From Gammaproteobacteria bacterium (GTDB lineage: Bacteria > Pseudomonadota > Gammaproteobacteria > Steroidobacterales > Steroidobacteraceae): DNA of 38,030 bases. The translations under genes were made by a program, and so were the position numbers. The notes below the pieces were generated by a model that was not told the DNA's origin, ran no database searches, and saw nothing but the letters and a program-made list of their open reading frames with translations. This document shows positions 7,966-16,401 of the stretch, one piece after another; position 1 is the first letter of the stretch; every line of letters starts with the position of its first letter. Location of the stretch: assembly GCA_011391405.1 (NCBI GenBank), contig JAABQQ010000154.1:1-38030 (forward strand), in the 5' to 3' direction.

Positions 7966-9005
7966 GCCAGGACGCGGACGACGACGCCACTGGCAGCGCC
8001 GGCGACCAGGATTTCGCGCCGCTGCCGATCGACCTGCTGCCATGGCATGAGTCCGCGTGTGACAAGCTGACGGCGGCGGTGGCCTCCCAGCGCCTGTCGC
8101 ACGGGTTGCTGCTGCAGGGACCGGCAGGCGTCGGCAAGGAGCGCTTTGCCTCCGCGCTCGCAGCAGCCTTGTTCTGCACGGGTCGCGCCGAACGCCTTGA
8201 GGCCTGCGGTGAGTGTGCCGAGTGCCGGCTCAGCAAGGCCGGGACGCATCCGGACCTGCACTGGTTGCGCATTCCTGACGACAAGAAATCGATCGGCGTC
8301 GACCAGGTACGCGAGGTCTGCGAGCAGCTCTCGATGACGAGCATGCGGCGTGGCTACCGGGTGGCGGTGATCGCGCCGGCCGAGAAGATGACGCCGTCGG
8401 CGCAGAACGCTTTGCTCAAGACGCTCGAGGAACCTTCGCCACGCACCGTGCTGGTGCTGGTGACGGCACGGCCGTCTGCATTGCTGCCCACGCTCCGCAG
8501 CCGGTGCCAGCGCATCGAGGTGGCACGTCCCGGGAATTCGCTGGCGCTGCGCTGGCTCACCGAGATGCTCGGAGCCGTGCCGCCACCGCGCTTGCTTGCC
8601 GTGGCCGGAGGTTCGCCGCTCAAGGCACTGGCGCTGGCGCCGCATTTCGCGGGACTCGAGGAACAGATGGCGGGACTGCTCGAAGCGTTTCTGGACCGCC
8701 GGATCGAGGTCACGCGCGCCGCCAACGACATGCAGGGTGCGGGGCTGCAGACGCGCCTCGACTGGCTCGAGGCGTGGCTCGTAGCCACCGTCCAGGTCGC
8801 GACCGGGGTCGCCAATGAGAATCCCCTCACGATTCGGGCCGGTTCACCCTTGCAAAGGGCAGCGGCCGAGTTGAACATAACCGCGGCGTTCCAGGTATTG
8901 GACCGCTTGCGCGAGGCCCGCCGCCTGCTCGAAGGCCCGGCGTCCGCGCCCCTCGTGGTCGAAACCCTGCTGCTCGAATTGCGAGCCGCGGCGTCGGCCC
9001 GCTGA
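7962..9005 (+). CDS. holB: DNA polymerase III subunit delta' HolB
   Basis: Clamp-loader subunit of the replicative polymerase. The 347-residue protein carries a Walker A-like GPAGVGKERFA, a four-cysteine zinc module with CGECAEC, and an SRC motif in TLRSRCQRI, which in delta' supplies the arginine finger to the neighbouring ATPase subunit. The first roughly 25 residues (rich in Asp) are an unconserved extension. It overlaps tmk by four bases and is followed after 21 bases by pilZ, the usual tmk-holB-pilZ order. Confidence 0.93.
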   Translation: MSQDADDDATGSAGDQDFAPLPIDLLPWHESACDKLTAAVASQRLSHGLLLQGPAGVGKERFASALAAALFCTGRAERLEACGECAECRLSKAGTHPDLHWLRIPDDKKSIGVDQVREVCEQLSMTSMRRGYRVAVIAPAEKMTPSAQNALLKTLEEPSPRTVLVLVTARPSALLPTLRSRCQRIEVARPGNSLALRWLTEMLGAVPPPRLLAVAGGSPLKALALAPHFAGLEEQMAGLLEAFLDRRIEVTRAANDMQGAGLQTRLDWLEAWLVATVQVATGVANENPLTIRAGSPLQRAAAELNITAAFQVLDRLREARRLLEGPASAPLVVETLLLELRAAASAR

Positions 9006-9026
9006 TGGAGCAATGAGAACGTCCTG

Positions 9027-9389
9027 ATGAGCCCTGCACCCGTGCGACAACCGAACAAGCCTGGCCTGCTGACGCTCACCATCAAGGACAAGAGCGCGCT
9101 GTACCTTGCTTACATGCCATTCGTGAAGAACGGCGGGCTCTTCATTCCGACGAGCAGCAACTACCGCCTCGGCGACGAGGTGTTCATGCTGCTCAACCTG
9201 ATGGGCGAGGATGAAAAGCTGCCGGTGGCCGGGCGCGTCATCTGGATGACGCCCAAGGGTGCGCAGGGCAAGCGCACTGCCGGCATTGGCGTGCAGTTCA
9301 GCGAACAGGACCGTGGCAACACCCAGCGCAAGATCGAGGCCTATCTCGCCGGCGCGCTAGGCGGCGACAAGCCTACCCACACGATGTAG
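9027..9389 (+). CDS. pilZ: PilZ-domain protein, type IV pilus assembly type
   Basis: A 120-residue single PilZ domain matching the founding PilZ of type IV pilus biogenesis, which acts with the assembly ATPase PilB and FimX-like proteins. The core includes YLAYMPFVKNGGLFIPT, LGDEVFMLL, GRVIWMTPKGAQG and GIGVQFSEQD. The RxxxR and [DN]xSxxG motifs needed for c-di-GMP binding in other PilZ domains are absent, as is known for this subgroup. A tatD gene often follows; here the run ends and convergent genes begin. No other pilus gene is in the window. Confidence 0.9.
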   Translation: MSPAPVRQPNKPGLLTLTIKDKSALYLAYMPFVKNGGLFIPTSSNYRLGDEVFMLLNLMGEDEKLPVAGRVIWMTPKGAQGKRTAGIGVQFSEQDRGNTQRKIEAYLAGALGGDKPTHTM

Positions 9390-9471
9390 CTGCGGACGGG
9401 CCCGAGCCCACCGGGATTCCTTGTTCTGACTGAACACCGGCCACCCGCTGCCAAATAGCGCTTCGTTCCAA

Positions 9472-10542
9472 TCAGCGGATCAGCGTATCAGCGAGACCGG
9501 TGGCGGCAATGCCGCCGCGCAGCACGTGCGTGTCGAAACCCCGTTCGCTGAGGATGTAGGCCGCGGCAGAGCTGCGACGGCCGTTGTCACAGACCGCGAC
9601 GTAGCGGATCGCCGGGTCGAGCGTCTTGATCTTCAGGCGGATGAAATAGAGCGGCACGTTGAGCGATGGCTCGAGGTGCCAGTGCTCGTATTCGCTCGGC
9701 AGGCGCACGTCGAGCCACATGCCACCCTTGGCGACGATCTGCAGGCCCTCTTCGTGGTCGACCCACTGCAGCATCGGCTCGTTCAGCAGGGTGTTGAAGT
9801 CGTCCTTGGCGAGGCGCATCAGCACGCCATCGGTCAGCATCGAGATCGTGGCATTGCGCGCGGCGCCGGAAATCAGCGCTTCCTCGCCGAAGGTCTCGCC
9901 GATGCCCAGCTCCGCGAGCCGGATGCCTTCGCGGTTGAGCGGTGTCTCGCGGCTCACTGAGCAGCGGCCCGAGACGATTACGTAGAAGAAGTCGCCTTCC
10001 TCGCCCTGGCGGATCACCACGTCGCCCGCCGAGTAAGTCATCCGCTGCAGACGCATGAACACGGCCTGCAGGTTGGCCGGCGGAACACGGTGGAAGGCCC
10101 GGCTCTGCAGCAGCATGGTCATCCAGTCGTCCGACGATTCGTTGCTGGCGCCCAGTTCGCCGACTTCGTAGATGCCCGTCTGGTCCCAGGTGATCAGGAC
10201 ATCGAGCAGGTCGCTGTCGATGGACAGGTATTCGATCTTGTCGGAGGCCACCCGCGCCGTGCAGTGGCGGGGCAGGATCGGCGCGATCGGATGGTGTGCA
10301 TCGGTCGTGCCCCCGCGGATGGTGGCAATGACCCGGCCATTTGACAGCAGTTCGACCACCCCGCTCGCGAGGTAGTACGTCCGCTTCTCGGTGTCGCCTT
10401 CCTTGAACAGGAGGCGGCCCTGGGGTAGCTCGCGGATGACGGTCTTGCGCGCGAGCGCCCGGAGGTTCTCGTTCTTGAGCCCGTCGAGCGGTGAAAACGC
10501 ACGCAGGATGCTCAGTTCGACGGTGGTTGGATCGCTGCTCAT
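9472..10542 (-). CDS. Double cyclic-nucleotide-binding-domain protein with C-terminal rhodanese domain
   Basis: A 356-residue cytoplasmic protein in three parts. Residues about 15-130 are a degenerate cyclic-nucleotide-binding (CNB) fold; about 140-255 form a second CNB domain with a recognisable phosphate cassette (GETFGEEALISGAARNATI); about 270-356 are a rhodanese domain with the active-site loop CDNGRRS (Cys318). Thus nucleotide sensing is probably joined to sulfur transfer or redox chemistry, but neither ligand nor substrate is known. The ATG at 10542 was chosen because longer frames run into the fadJ-like gene. No DNA-binding helix-turn-helix is seen, so it is not a CRP-type activator. 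It lies 31 bases downstream of the fadJ-like gene and may be co-transcribed with it. Confidence 0.85.
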   Translation of the reverse strand: MSSDPTTVELSILRAFSPLDGLKNENLRALARKTVIRELPQGRLLFKEGDTEKRTYYLASGVVELLSNGRVIATIRGGTTDAHHPIAPILPRHCTARVASDKIEYLSIDSDLLDVLITWDQTGIYEVGELGASNESSDDWMTMLLQSRAFHRVPPANLQAVFMRLQRMTYSAGDVVIRQGEEGDFFYVIVSGRCSVSRETPLNREGIRLAELGIGETFGEEALISGAARNATISMLTDGVLMRLAKDDFNTLLNEPMLQWVDHEEGLQIVAKGGMWLDVRLPSEYEHWHLEPSLNVPLYFIRLKIKTLDPAIRYVAVCDNGRRSSAAAYILSERGFDTHVLRGGIAATGLADTLIR

Positions 10543-10573
10543 GAAGGCCGGCTGCAAAAGGTGGAGGATGGTA

Positions 10574-12631
10574 TCACGGCGCCCCGCGGCCGCCGAAGTT
10601 CGCCCAGCCCGGATCCGGCCGGAACCTGTCGCCGTGTTTCGAAGCCAGCGCCTCGAGACTTGCCACAACTTCCCCTACGCCACGTTCCCGCGCGTAACGC
10701 AACGGCCCGCCGCGGAATGGGGCGAAGCCTGAACCGAATATCACACCGGCATCGATGAGGTCCTCGTCCGCCACCACGCCTTCCCGCAGTACGGCCATGG
10801 CTTCGTTGACCATTGCCAGCATGAGGCGATCTTCCAGGTCGTCGGGGGCGTGTGCAGAAGGGTCGACGGGCACCTTCACGGCCTTGCCGTCGCGCCATTC
10901 ATAGAGGCCCTGGCCGGTCTTCTTGCCGAGCTTGCCGGCTGCGACCAGCGGAGCCACGGCGTCAGGCGCCGGTCCGCCGCGGGCCACCGACAGGATGCGG
11001 CCGACGTGCAGGCACACGTCGAGGCCGACGATATCTGCGAGTTCGATCGGACCCATCGGCATGCCGAACTTCACGGCCACCTCGTCGATCGTGGCGAGTG
11101 GCACACCTGCGCCGGCAGCGAGCATCGCTTCTGTCATGTACGGCATCAGCACCCTGTTCACGAGGAAACCAGGTGCGCTGCGACACGGCAGCGGCAGCTT
11201 GTCGATGGCTCGCGTGAAGGCGAGGGCGGCGGCGCGAGCCTGCGGCTCGGTCGCGGCCGACTCGACCACCTCGACCAGTGGCATCTGTGCGACCGGGTTG
11301 AAGAAGTGCAGGCCGACGAGCCGGCCCGGTACGGCGAGTTGCTGCGAGAGTGTCTCGAGCATGAGACTTGACGTGTTGGTGGCGAGGAGTGCGCCGGACT
11401 TCAACCGGGGTTCGATGCGCGAGTACAGTTCGCGCTTCGCCTCCGCGTTTTCGTAGATGGCTTCGATCACCACGTCCGCACGTTCGACGCCGTGACCTGC
11501 CACGTCCGCCTGCAATCGCGCGAGCTGCTCGGCGGCCCTGCCGGGAACGCGGCTGCGCTTCTCGAAAAATGCCCGGGCACGATCGAGCGCGGGCTGCACG
11601 AACTCGGCGCCGCGGTCCTGCAGCGTCACGGTGAAGCCGCGGAGCGCGCACCATGCCGCGATGTCGCCGCCCATGACGCCTGCGCCGACGACGTGCACAT
11701 GGCCCCCCGTTGGCAGTTCCTTGCCGCCCAATCCCTTCAACCTTTCCTGCAGGAAGAACACGCGCACGAGGTTGCGTGACGTGGACGTGCAGACGAGCCG
11801 TGCGACCGACTGGGCTTCGGCTTCGTAACCCGTGCGCGGACTTGCGCCGTGGCGGCGCCACAGATCCACGATCGCATACGGCGCGGGGTAGTGTTCCTTG
11901 CGCGCTCGCCGGCGAACCTGGCTCTCGATCCTGCCGGCCACCAGACCGCGCACGATTGGCAGGTTCAGCACGCGCTGACTCAACGGCGCCTGGCGCCGCT
12001 TGCGTGGGCGCAGGGCCAGCATTTTCGCAGCGTCACGCAACTGTCCCGCCGGAACGATCTCGTCGATCAGGCCCGCCTGCAGCGCCTTGTCCGGGCGCAG
12101 GTTCTTGCCGGTCAGCATCAGGTCCATCGCCGGCGCCACACCCACCAGCCGTACAGCGCGAACGGTGCCGCCGAAACCCGGATGAATGCCGAGCATCACT
12201 TCCGGCAGGCCCAGCGTAACCTTCGGATCGTCGGCGCAGACACGATGACGGCAGGCCATGGCCAGTTCGAGCCCGCCGCCAAGGCAGTAGCCGTTGATGG
12301 CAGCGACGGTGGGAAACGGCAGGTCTTCGAGCCGCTGCAGCACGCCGTGAGCCGCGCGGATCGATGGCACTGCGGCGGATGGCTCGCGCACCTGGCCGAA
12401 CTCAGACACGTCGGCGCCCGCGATGAAACCGCTCTTGCCGGAACAGATGACCAGGCCGGCCGGTCGCTGCTGTTCGGTCTGGCGCAGGCGCTCGTCGAGT
12501 TCTTCCATCGCGGCCCGCGAGAGCGAGTTGGCGCTGGCGCCGGGCTTGTCGAAGGTGAGCCAGGCGACGCGATCCGCATCGATCTCGAGCGTCCACTGGC
12601 GTGAGGTTGAGGCAGGCGCGGCAGTGTTCAT
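10574..12631 (-). CDS. Enoyl-CoA hydratase/3-hydroxyacyl-CoA dehydrogenase, FadJ/FadB-like
   Basis: Bifunctional beta-oxidation alpha subunit of 685 residues. The N-terminal crotonase domain has SGFIAGADVSEF, and the two hydratase glutamates Glu122 (GGGLELA) and Glu144 (GLPEVMLGIHPGFGG). The NAD-binding part begins at GAGVMGGDIAAW, followed by ATNTSSLMLETL and GLHFFNPVAQMPLVEVV, which carries the dehydrogenase His and Glu. The ATG at 12631 follows GGAGGA at short spacing. No thiolase (fadA/fadI) gene is next to it, so the partner must be elsewhere. FadJ and FadB cannot be told apart with certainty here, so no symbol is given. Confidence 0.9.
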   Translation of the reverse strand: MNTAAPASTSRQWTLEIDADRVAWLTFDKPGASANSLSRAAMEELDERLRQTEQQRPAGLVICSGKSGFIAGADVSEFGQVREPSAAVPSIRAAHGVLQRLEDLPFPTVAAINGYCLGGGLELAMACRHRVCADDPKVTLGLPEVMLGIHPGFGGTVRAVRLVGVAPAMDLMLTGKNLRPDKALQAGLIDEIVPAGQLRDAAKMLALRPRKRRQAPLSQRVLNLPIVRGLVAGRIESQVRRRARKEHYPAPYAIVDLWRRHGASPRTGYEAEAQSVARLVCTSTSRNLVRVFFLQERLKGLGGKELPTGGHVHVVGAGVMGGDIAAWCALRGFTVTLQDRGAEFVQPALDRARAFFEKRSRVPGRAAEQLARLQADVAGHGVERADVVIEAIYENAEAKRELYSRIEPRLKSGALLATNTSSLMLETLSQQLAVPGRLVGLHFFNPVAQMPLVEVVESAATEPQARAAALAFTRAIDKLPLPCRSAPGFLVNRVLMPYMTEAMLAAGAGVPLATIDEVAVKFGMPMGPIELADIVGLDVCLHVGRILSVARGGPAPDAVAPLVAAGKLGKKTGQGLYEWRDGKAVKVPVDPSAHAPDDLEDRLMLAMVNEAMAVLREGVVADEDLIDAGVIFGSGFAPFRGGPLRYARERGVGEVVASLEALASKHGDRFRPDPGWANFGGRGAP

Positions 12632-12659
12632 CTGTCCTCCATGAACCACGCGGATCGGA

Positions 12660-13397
12660 TCAGCCCGTGAGGTGGAAATCGCAGACCAGCGGCCGGTGGT
12701 CGGAAAAGGTGACGTCGGGGATCACGAAAGAGTCGATCTCGATGCCCTTCGAATACAGGATGAAGTCGAGTTCCATGCGTGGCTTGCGCGCCGGATACGA
12801 CGGCAGGCCCGCGACGTTGGCGCTACGCAGTCCGCTCGCTTCCATGAACAGCGACATCTCGTGCTCGCCCCAGAACGTGTTGAAGTCGCCTGCGACGATC
12901 ACCGGCTTGGCCGAGCGTTTCACGAGTTCGAACACCTGGCGCAGCTGTGCGTGCCGGTGCCGGAACTTGAGCGAGAGGTGGACCAGGAAGACGCAGACGT
13001 CGTCGAGTTCGAGTTCGATGATCAGGCGCTTGATGCCGGTGTCGAAGTAGTGGAAACGCTCCCCCTCGACGCGCGGCGCCGCCAGGAAGGCGTTGGACTG
13101 CTTGTTCAGGATCGGCACGAACGTGTTGAACGAATTCGCGCCGTACTTGCACTGGTAGATCGAGTAATGCCCGAGCGAGTCGGCGATCACCTCGGCCTGG
13201 TTGACGTTGCCGGTGCGGATCGAACCGGTGTCGATTTCGATCAGCCCCACGATATCCGGGTCCTGCCCCTTGATGAAGCGGGTGATTCCGGCCAGCACGC
13301 GTTTGTCGCTGCGGAGGTAGCCGGCACCCGGGACCGGGAGGTGGAAAGCGGCGCCGGTGCCCGTGGCGTAACGGATGTTATAGAGCAGAAAGCGCAT
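12660..13397 (-). CDS. Endonuclease/exonuclease/phosphatase (EEP) family protein
   Basis: A 245-residue EEP-fold metal-dependent phosphoesterase. It shows the N-terminal YNIRYATG (Asn), the metal glutamate in VGLIEID, the catalytic GDFNTF and the terminal SDHRPLVCDF, in family order. Members cut DNA, sphingomyelin, phosphoinositides or nucleotides, and the substrate cannot be read from the sequence. There is no signal peptide, so a cytoplasmic role is likely. GAGG precedes the ATG. The gene is divergent from the TIR-like gene across a 100-base gap and ends 28 bases before the fadJ-like start. Confidence 0.85.
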   Translation of the reverse strand: MRFLLYNIRYATGTGAAFHLPVPGAGYLRSDKRVLAGITRFIKGQDPDIVGLIEIDTGSIRTGNVNQAEVIADSLGHYSIYQCKYGANSFNTFVPILNKQSNAFLAAPRVEGERFHYFDTGIKRLIIELELDDVCVFLVHLSLKFRHRHAQLRQVFELVKRSAKPVIVAGDFNTFWGEHEMSLFMEASGLRSANVAGLPSYPARKPRMELDFILYSKGIEIDSFVIPDVTFSDHRPLVCDFHLTG

Positions 13398-13497
13398 CAG
13401 ACCTCAATTCTACGGGTCTGGACGCTGATCCGGAACCGAATGCGCTAGGCTAGACTATCGACGCTCGTTCGGGAGCAAGGATGTCGACGGAGGCTCC

Positions 13498-13959
13498 GTG
13501 AATAGCATCACCCAACAGAACCCGATCCGGCTGTTCGTCTGCCACGTGTGGGTGGAGGATGACGATTACCACCGGATTTTCGAATACGTCGAAAGCAGCC
13601 CCAACTTCTTCTATCGCAACACCAGCACGCCGGACGCACGTCCGTCGGGCGACAAGGAGGCGTTGCGTGAGTCGTTGCGCAAGCAGATCGCCGAGGCCGA
13701 GGTGATGATCGTGCCGGCGGCGCTATACCGCAGGAACGTGGACTGGATCGAGTTCCAGATGCACTGCGCCAAGGCGTACGACAAGCCGATCATCGTGCTG
13801 GAGCCTTTCGGCAGCACGGACACGATTGCCCCTGCGGTGCAGGAACTGGCGGACGACGTCGTACCCTGGGATCAGCGCCAGCTGATCGACGCGATCAAGC
13901 GCGAGGCGCGCCACGAAGAAACGACTCGTTTCGACATGATCGAATTCAAGCTCGACTGA
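13498..13959 (+). CDS. TIR-like domain protein (MTH538/DUF1863 type)
   Basis: A 153-residue single-domain protein that resembles the TIR-like family including Thoeris ThsB. The first strand is IRLFVCHVW; a variable stretch with a Tyr-Arg pair follows (FFYRNTST); the strand AEVMIVPAALY precedes VDWIEFQMHCAKAYDKPIIVL, which has the W..E arrangement (Trp83, Glu85) expected around the TIR catalytic glutamate. The GTG at 13498 sits seven bases after GGAGG. No ThsA-like NAD hydrolase or other known effector lies beside it, so a defence role is only a possibility; it could act in housekeeping signalling. Its 3' end overlaps the next, convergent gene by 14 bases. Confidence 0.7.
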   Translation: MNSITQQNPIRLFVCHVWVEDDDYHRIFEYVESSPNFFYRNTSTPDARPSGDKEALRESLRKQIAEAEVMIVPAALYRRNVDWIEFQMHCAKAYDKPIIVLEPFGSTDTIAPAVQELADDVVPWDQRQLIDAIKREARHEETTRFDMIEFKLD

Positions 13960-14338
13960 GGAAGGCCGGGACTTCGAACAAGTCATCGGTGAGTGTGTCG
14001 TCGTCGTTCGCGACGATGCGCAGGCGCGGTGCGCTTTCGCTGTCATTCAGCGCCGACAGCACCGTGAACATTTCCAGGATTGCGGCCGCGTGTTCCGCCG
14101 CGTCCTTATCGGACATCTTGCGGGCGGAGGCTTCGGGGGCAGTCATGCCGCCGGCGGCAGGCGCTTCATGCATGGCTGTCCGCAGCCTGGCGAAGCCGTC
14201 ACGGACGGCGTCAGGCAGGTCTTGCTCTCGCAGCGAGGCCAGGTGGCGCCGGTAGGCATCGACCAGGCGCTGCTTCACCGCGCCCGTACCAACGAGCACC
14301 TGCAGTGCCGCGTGAAAGTCGTCCGAATGTGCCGTCAT
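13946..14338 (-). CDS. Small hypothetical protein, convergent with the TIR-like gene
   Basis: I do not recognise this 130-residue soluble protein. It is largely helical in appearance: an N-terminal helical part (DDFHAALQVLVGTGAVKQRLVDAYRR is the first stretch, split here for description), a Met/Ala/Gly-rich middle linker (HEAPAAGGMTAPEA), a second helix (AAEHAAAILEMFTVLSAL) and an acidic tail with NDDDTLTDDLFEVP. No signal peptide or membrane segment. The codon usage matches the neighbours and the start ATG at 14338 is preceded by the AT-rich gap 14339-14531. The 14-base 3' overlap with the TIR-like gene could give antisense effects between them. Confidence 0.6.
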   Translation of the reverse strand: MTAHSDDFHAALQVLVGTGAVKQRLVDAYRRHLASLREQDLPDAVRDGFARLRTAMHEAPAAGGMTAPEASARKMSDKDAAEHAAAILEMFTVLSALNDSESAPRLRIVANDDDTLTDDLFEVPAFLSRA

Positions 14339-14531
14339 TGCACGCCTCTGACATCTGAAAACTGTTGTTTTTCAATTCACTAGACTTGATTCTTAATCCT
14401 CGGTCTACGAATCCGTGCGATAAGTAAAAACCGTGGAGAATCAGCCGTCTACAGCTTGAATATACGCCAATGTATTAGATCCGCAACAGTGGCAAGATTT
14501 TCAGGCTGGGTGCAGCAAGTTGTAGCACCGT
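14339..14531. other. AT-rich intergenic region, probable promoter for the minus-strand hypothetical gene
   Basis: The 193-base gap is clearly AT-richer than the rest of the window. Near its left end TGAAAAC (14357-14362 region) and GTTTTTCA (14367-14374) form an imperfect inverted repeat around TGTT, about 20-35 bases before the ATG at 14338, where an operator or promoter would lie. I cannot assign a clear -35/-10 pair. No ORF of note, RNA gene or T-tailed hairpin is seen. The gap also receives the 3' end of ggt. Confidence 0.35.
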
Positions 14532-16229
14532 TCACGGCAGCAGGCGCACCTCGCCGCGGCCGCGCGGGTCGGACGCCGCATCCCAACCTGTCGGAGTGCG
14601 AACGATGAGCTGCACGTCCCCGAGCGGCCATGCATGCGGTTCCACCATGTAACCCCGCTGCCTCAGGGCCTCCAGGGTGGCGCGAGCGAAGGCGCCGTCA
14701 TAGGTCAGGAGATTGGTCGGCAACCCCTGATGATGGAATCGCGGTGCAGACACTGCCTGCTGTGCCGACATGCGGTAGTCGACGACGTCGACCAGCACCT
14801 GGAACACGCCGGTGATGATGGTCGAGCCACCCATCGAGCCCACGACCAGCGCGACCCGCCCGTCGCGGTCGAGCAGTATCGTCGGCGACATCGACGACAA
14901 CATGCGTTTACCAGGCTGGATCGCGTTCGCGTCGCCGCCAAGCAGCCCATACACATTCGGCACGCCTGCCTTGGCGCTGAAGTCGTCCATCTCGTTGTTG
15001 AGCAGGAAGCCCGCGCCGGCAACGACCACGCCGCTGCCGAAATCCGAGTTCAACGTGTAGGTGTTGGCGACGGCGTTACCCCAGCGATCGACGATCGAGA
15101 AGTGCGTCGTGTGACGAGGTTCGGCGAGCCCTGGCCCGACGCTCTGCGCAGGCGAGATCGCGCTGGGATTGACGCCTGCCGCGCGCTCGCGGACGTAGGT
15201 CGGATCAACCAGCCGGGCGATCGGCACGTCGACGAAATCTGCGTCGCCCGCGTACTCCGCGCGGTCGGCGTACACGCGCTTGGCGATCTCGGCCACCAGG
15301 TGCGCGTACTGTGGCGAATTGTGCGCCACGCCCTCGAAGTCGATGGCTCGTGCGTCCTTCATTCCCAGGAACTGCAGCAGCGCGAAGCCGCCCGAGCTCG
15401 GAGGCGGCGACGACAGCAGCGTCTTTTCGTGCCACGTGCTGCGCAAAGGTTCTCGCCACACGGCGCGGTACGTGCGCAGGTCGTGCGGTGTCAGCAACCC
15501 ACCACCGCGCTGCATCTCGCGGACAATCAGGTCTGCCGTCTCGCCCTCGTAGAAGCCGGCTGGACCGGAGTCCTGAATTCGCTGGAGGGTTGCGGCGAGT
15601 TCGGGCTGCCGCAACCAGGCGCCATGGTGCAGCCCGCCAAAATACTGCGCGAAGTTGGTGCGCTCGAAGCGCGGCTGTTCTGCCGTGGCCCGCTCAGCCA
15701 ACAGGGGTGGAACCTGGAACCCGCGCTGCGCCAGTTGCACGGCGGGCTCGATTACCTCGCGCCACGGCAGCCTGCCGTAGCGCTGATGTGCTTCCCAGAG
15801 TCCCGCCACGGTGCCAGGGACGCCGACGGCGCGGTGTCCCGTCAGGCTCAGGCCTTCGATCACCTCGCCCCTGGCATCGAGGTACATGTCGCGCGTCGCG
15901 GCCGCGGGGGCCGTCTCGCGGTAGTCGAGGAACTGCGCGGCGCCATCGACGCAGGTCAGCATGAAGCCGCCTCCGCCAAGGTTGCCGGCTTCCGGGTAAG
16001 TCACCGCCAGTACGAGGGCGCCGGCCACGGCTGCATCGACGGCGTTGCCCCCGGCTGACAGGATGCGCGCAGCGACGTCGGCGCTGAACGAGTCCGGCAT
16101 CGCGACGGTGCCGCCCAACCCGGTCGACGCGGCCTCGGGTGGGGTAGCCTTTCCCGACATGGGGTTGCCCGCACAGGCGGACAGCAGCGCGATGAAGGCG
16201 AGGAAAAGGGAGCGACGCAGCCGGTTCAT
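14532..16229 (-). CDS. ggt: Gamma-glutamyltranspeptidase (lipoprotein form)
   Basis: Hydrolyses glutathione and other gamma-glutamyl compounds or transfers the glutamyl group. The 565-residue proenzyme has an N-terminal signal with lipobox LLSAC (Cys19), so it is probably anchored to a membrane and faces the periplasm. The large-subunit signature GNLGGGGFM and the autoprocessing site HTTHFS are present, with Thr375 as the predicted nucleophile after self-cleavage; TYTLNSDFGSG and NNEMDDFS follow as in the family. The terminal part has PTGWDAASDPRGRGEV. Soluble periplasmic forms are more usual, so the lipobox is a slight variation. It is transcribed alone, convergent with nothing and divergent from adh. 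Confidence 0.92.
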   Translation of the reverse strand: MNRLRRSLFLAFIALLSACAGNPMSGKATPPEAASTGLGGTVAMPDSFSADVAARILSAGGNAVDAAVAGALVLAVTYPEAGNLGGGGFMLTCVDGAAQFLDYRETAPAAATRDMYLDARGEVIEGLSLTGHRAVGVPGTVAGLWEAHQRYGRLPWREVIEPAVQLAQRGFQVPPLLAERATAEQPRFERTNFAQYFGGLHHGAWLRQPELAATLQRIQDSGPAGFYEGETADLIVREMQRGGGLLTPHDLRTYRAVWREPLRSTWHEKTLLSSPPPSSGGFALLQFLGMKDARAIDFEGVAHNSPQYAHLVAEIAKRVYADRAEYAGDADFVDVPIARLVDPTYVRERAAGVNPSAISPAQSVGPGLAEPRHTTHFSIVDRWGNAVANTYTLNSDFGSGVVVAGAGFLLNNEMDDFSAKAGVPNVYGLLGGDANAIQPGKRMLSSMSPTILLDRDGRVALVVGSMGGSTIITGVFQVLVDVVDYRMSAQQAVSAPRFHHQGLPTNLLTYDGAFARATLEALRQRGYMVEPHAWPLGDVQLIVRTPTGWDAASDPRGRGEVRLLP

Positions 16230-16318
16230 GCGGAATCCATTGAGTTGGACGGAGTCGAGATCCTAACGCAGCAGCGTTGGCCAGTTCCGGCGCTGCGGGT
16301 GTCCGCCGACCACCTGTC

Positions 16319-16324
16319 TATAAT
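16319..16324 (+). promoter_or_regulatory. Candidate -10 box upstream of the alcohol dehydrogenase
   Basis: A perfect TATAAT lies 77 bases before the adh ATG in the 172-base gap divergent from ggt. No good -35 box is found at 16-18 bases. It is the only consensus -10 sequence in the gap, so it is the likely promoter of the adh-glycosyltransferase-GNAT run. Confidence 0.4.
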
Positions 16325-16401
16325 CGAAGACATTGGCCACGGTCCAACGCTCGATCGTGAAGTCTCCGGTTCGAGCTCCGCTTACGTCCGCAGGAACAGA
16401 A

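Noticed and set aside
9390-9471. Possible intrinsic terminator between pilZ and the CNB-rhodanese gene
   Set aside because: Only a 4-bp GGGC/GCCC stem could be found and no T-run; too weak to call.
13498-13959. Complete Thoeris defence system
   Set aside because: No ThsA-like gene with SIR2 and SLOG domains or other known Thoeris effector is present near the TIR-like gene.
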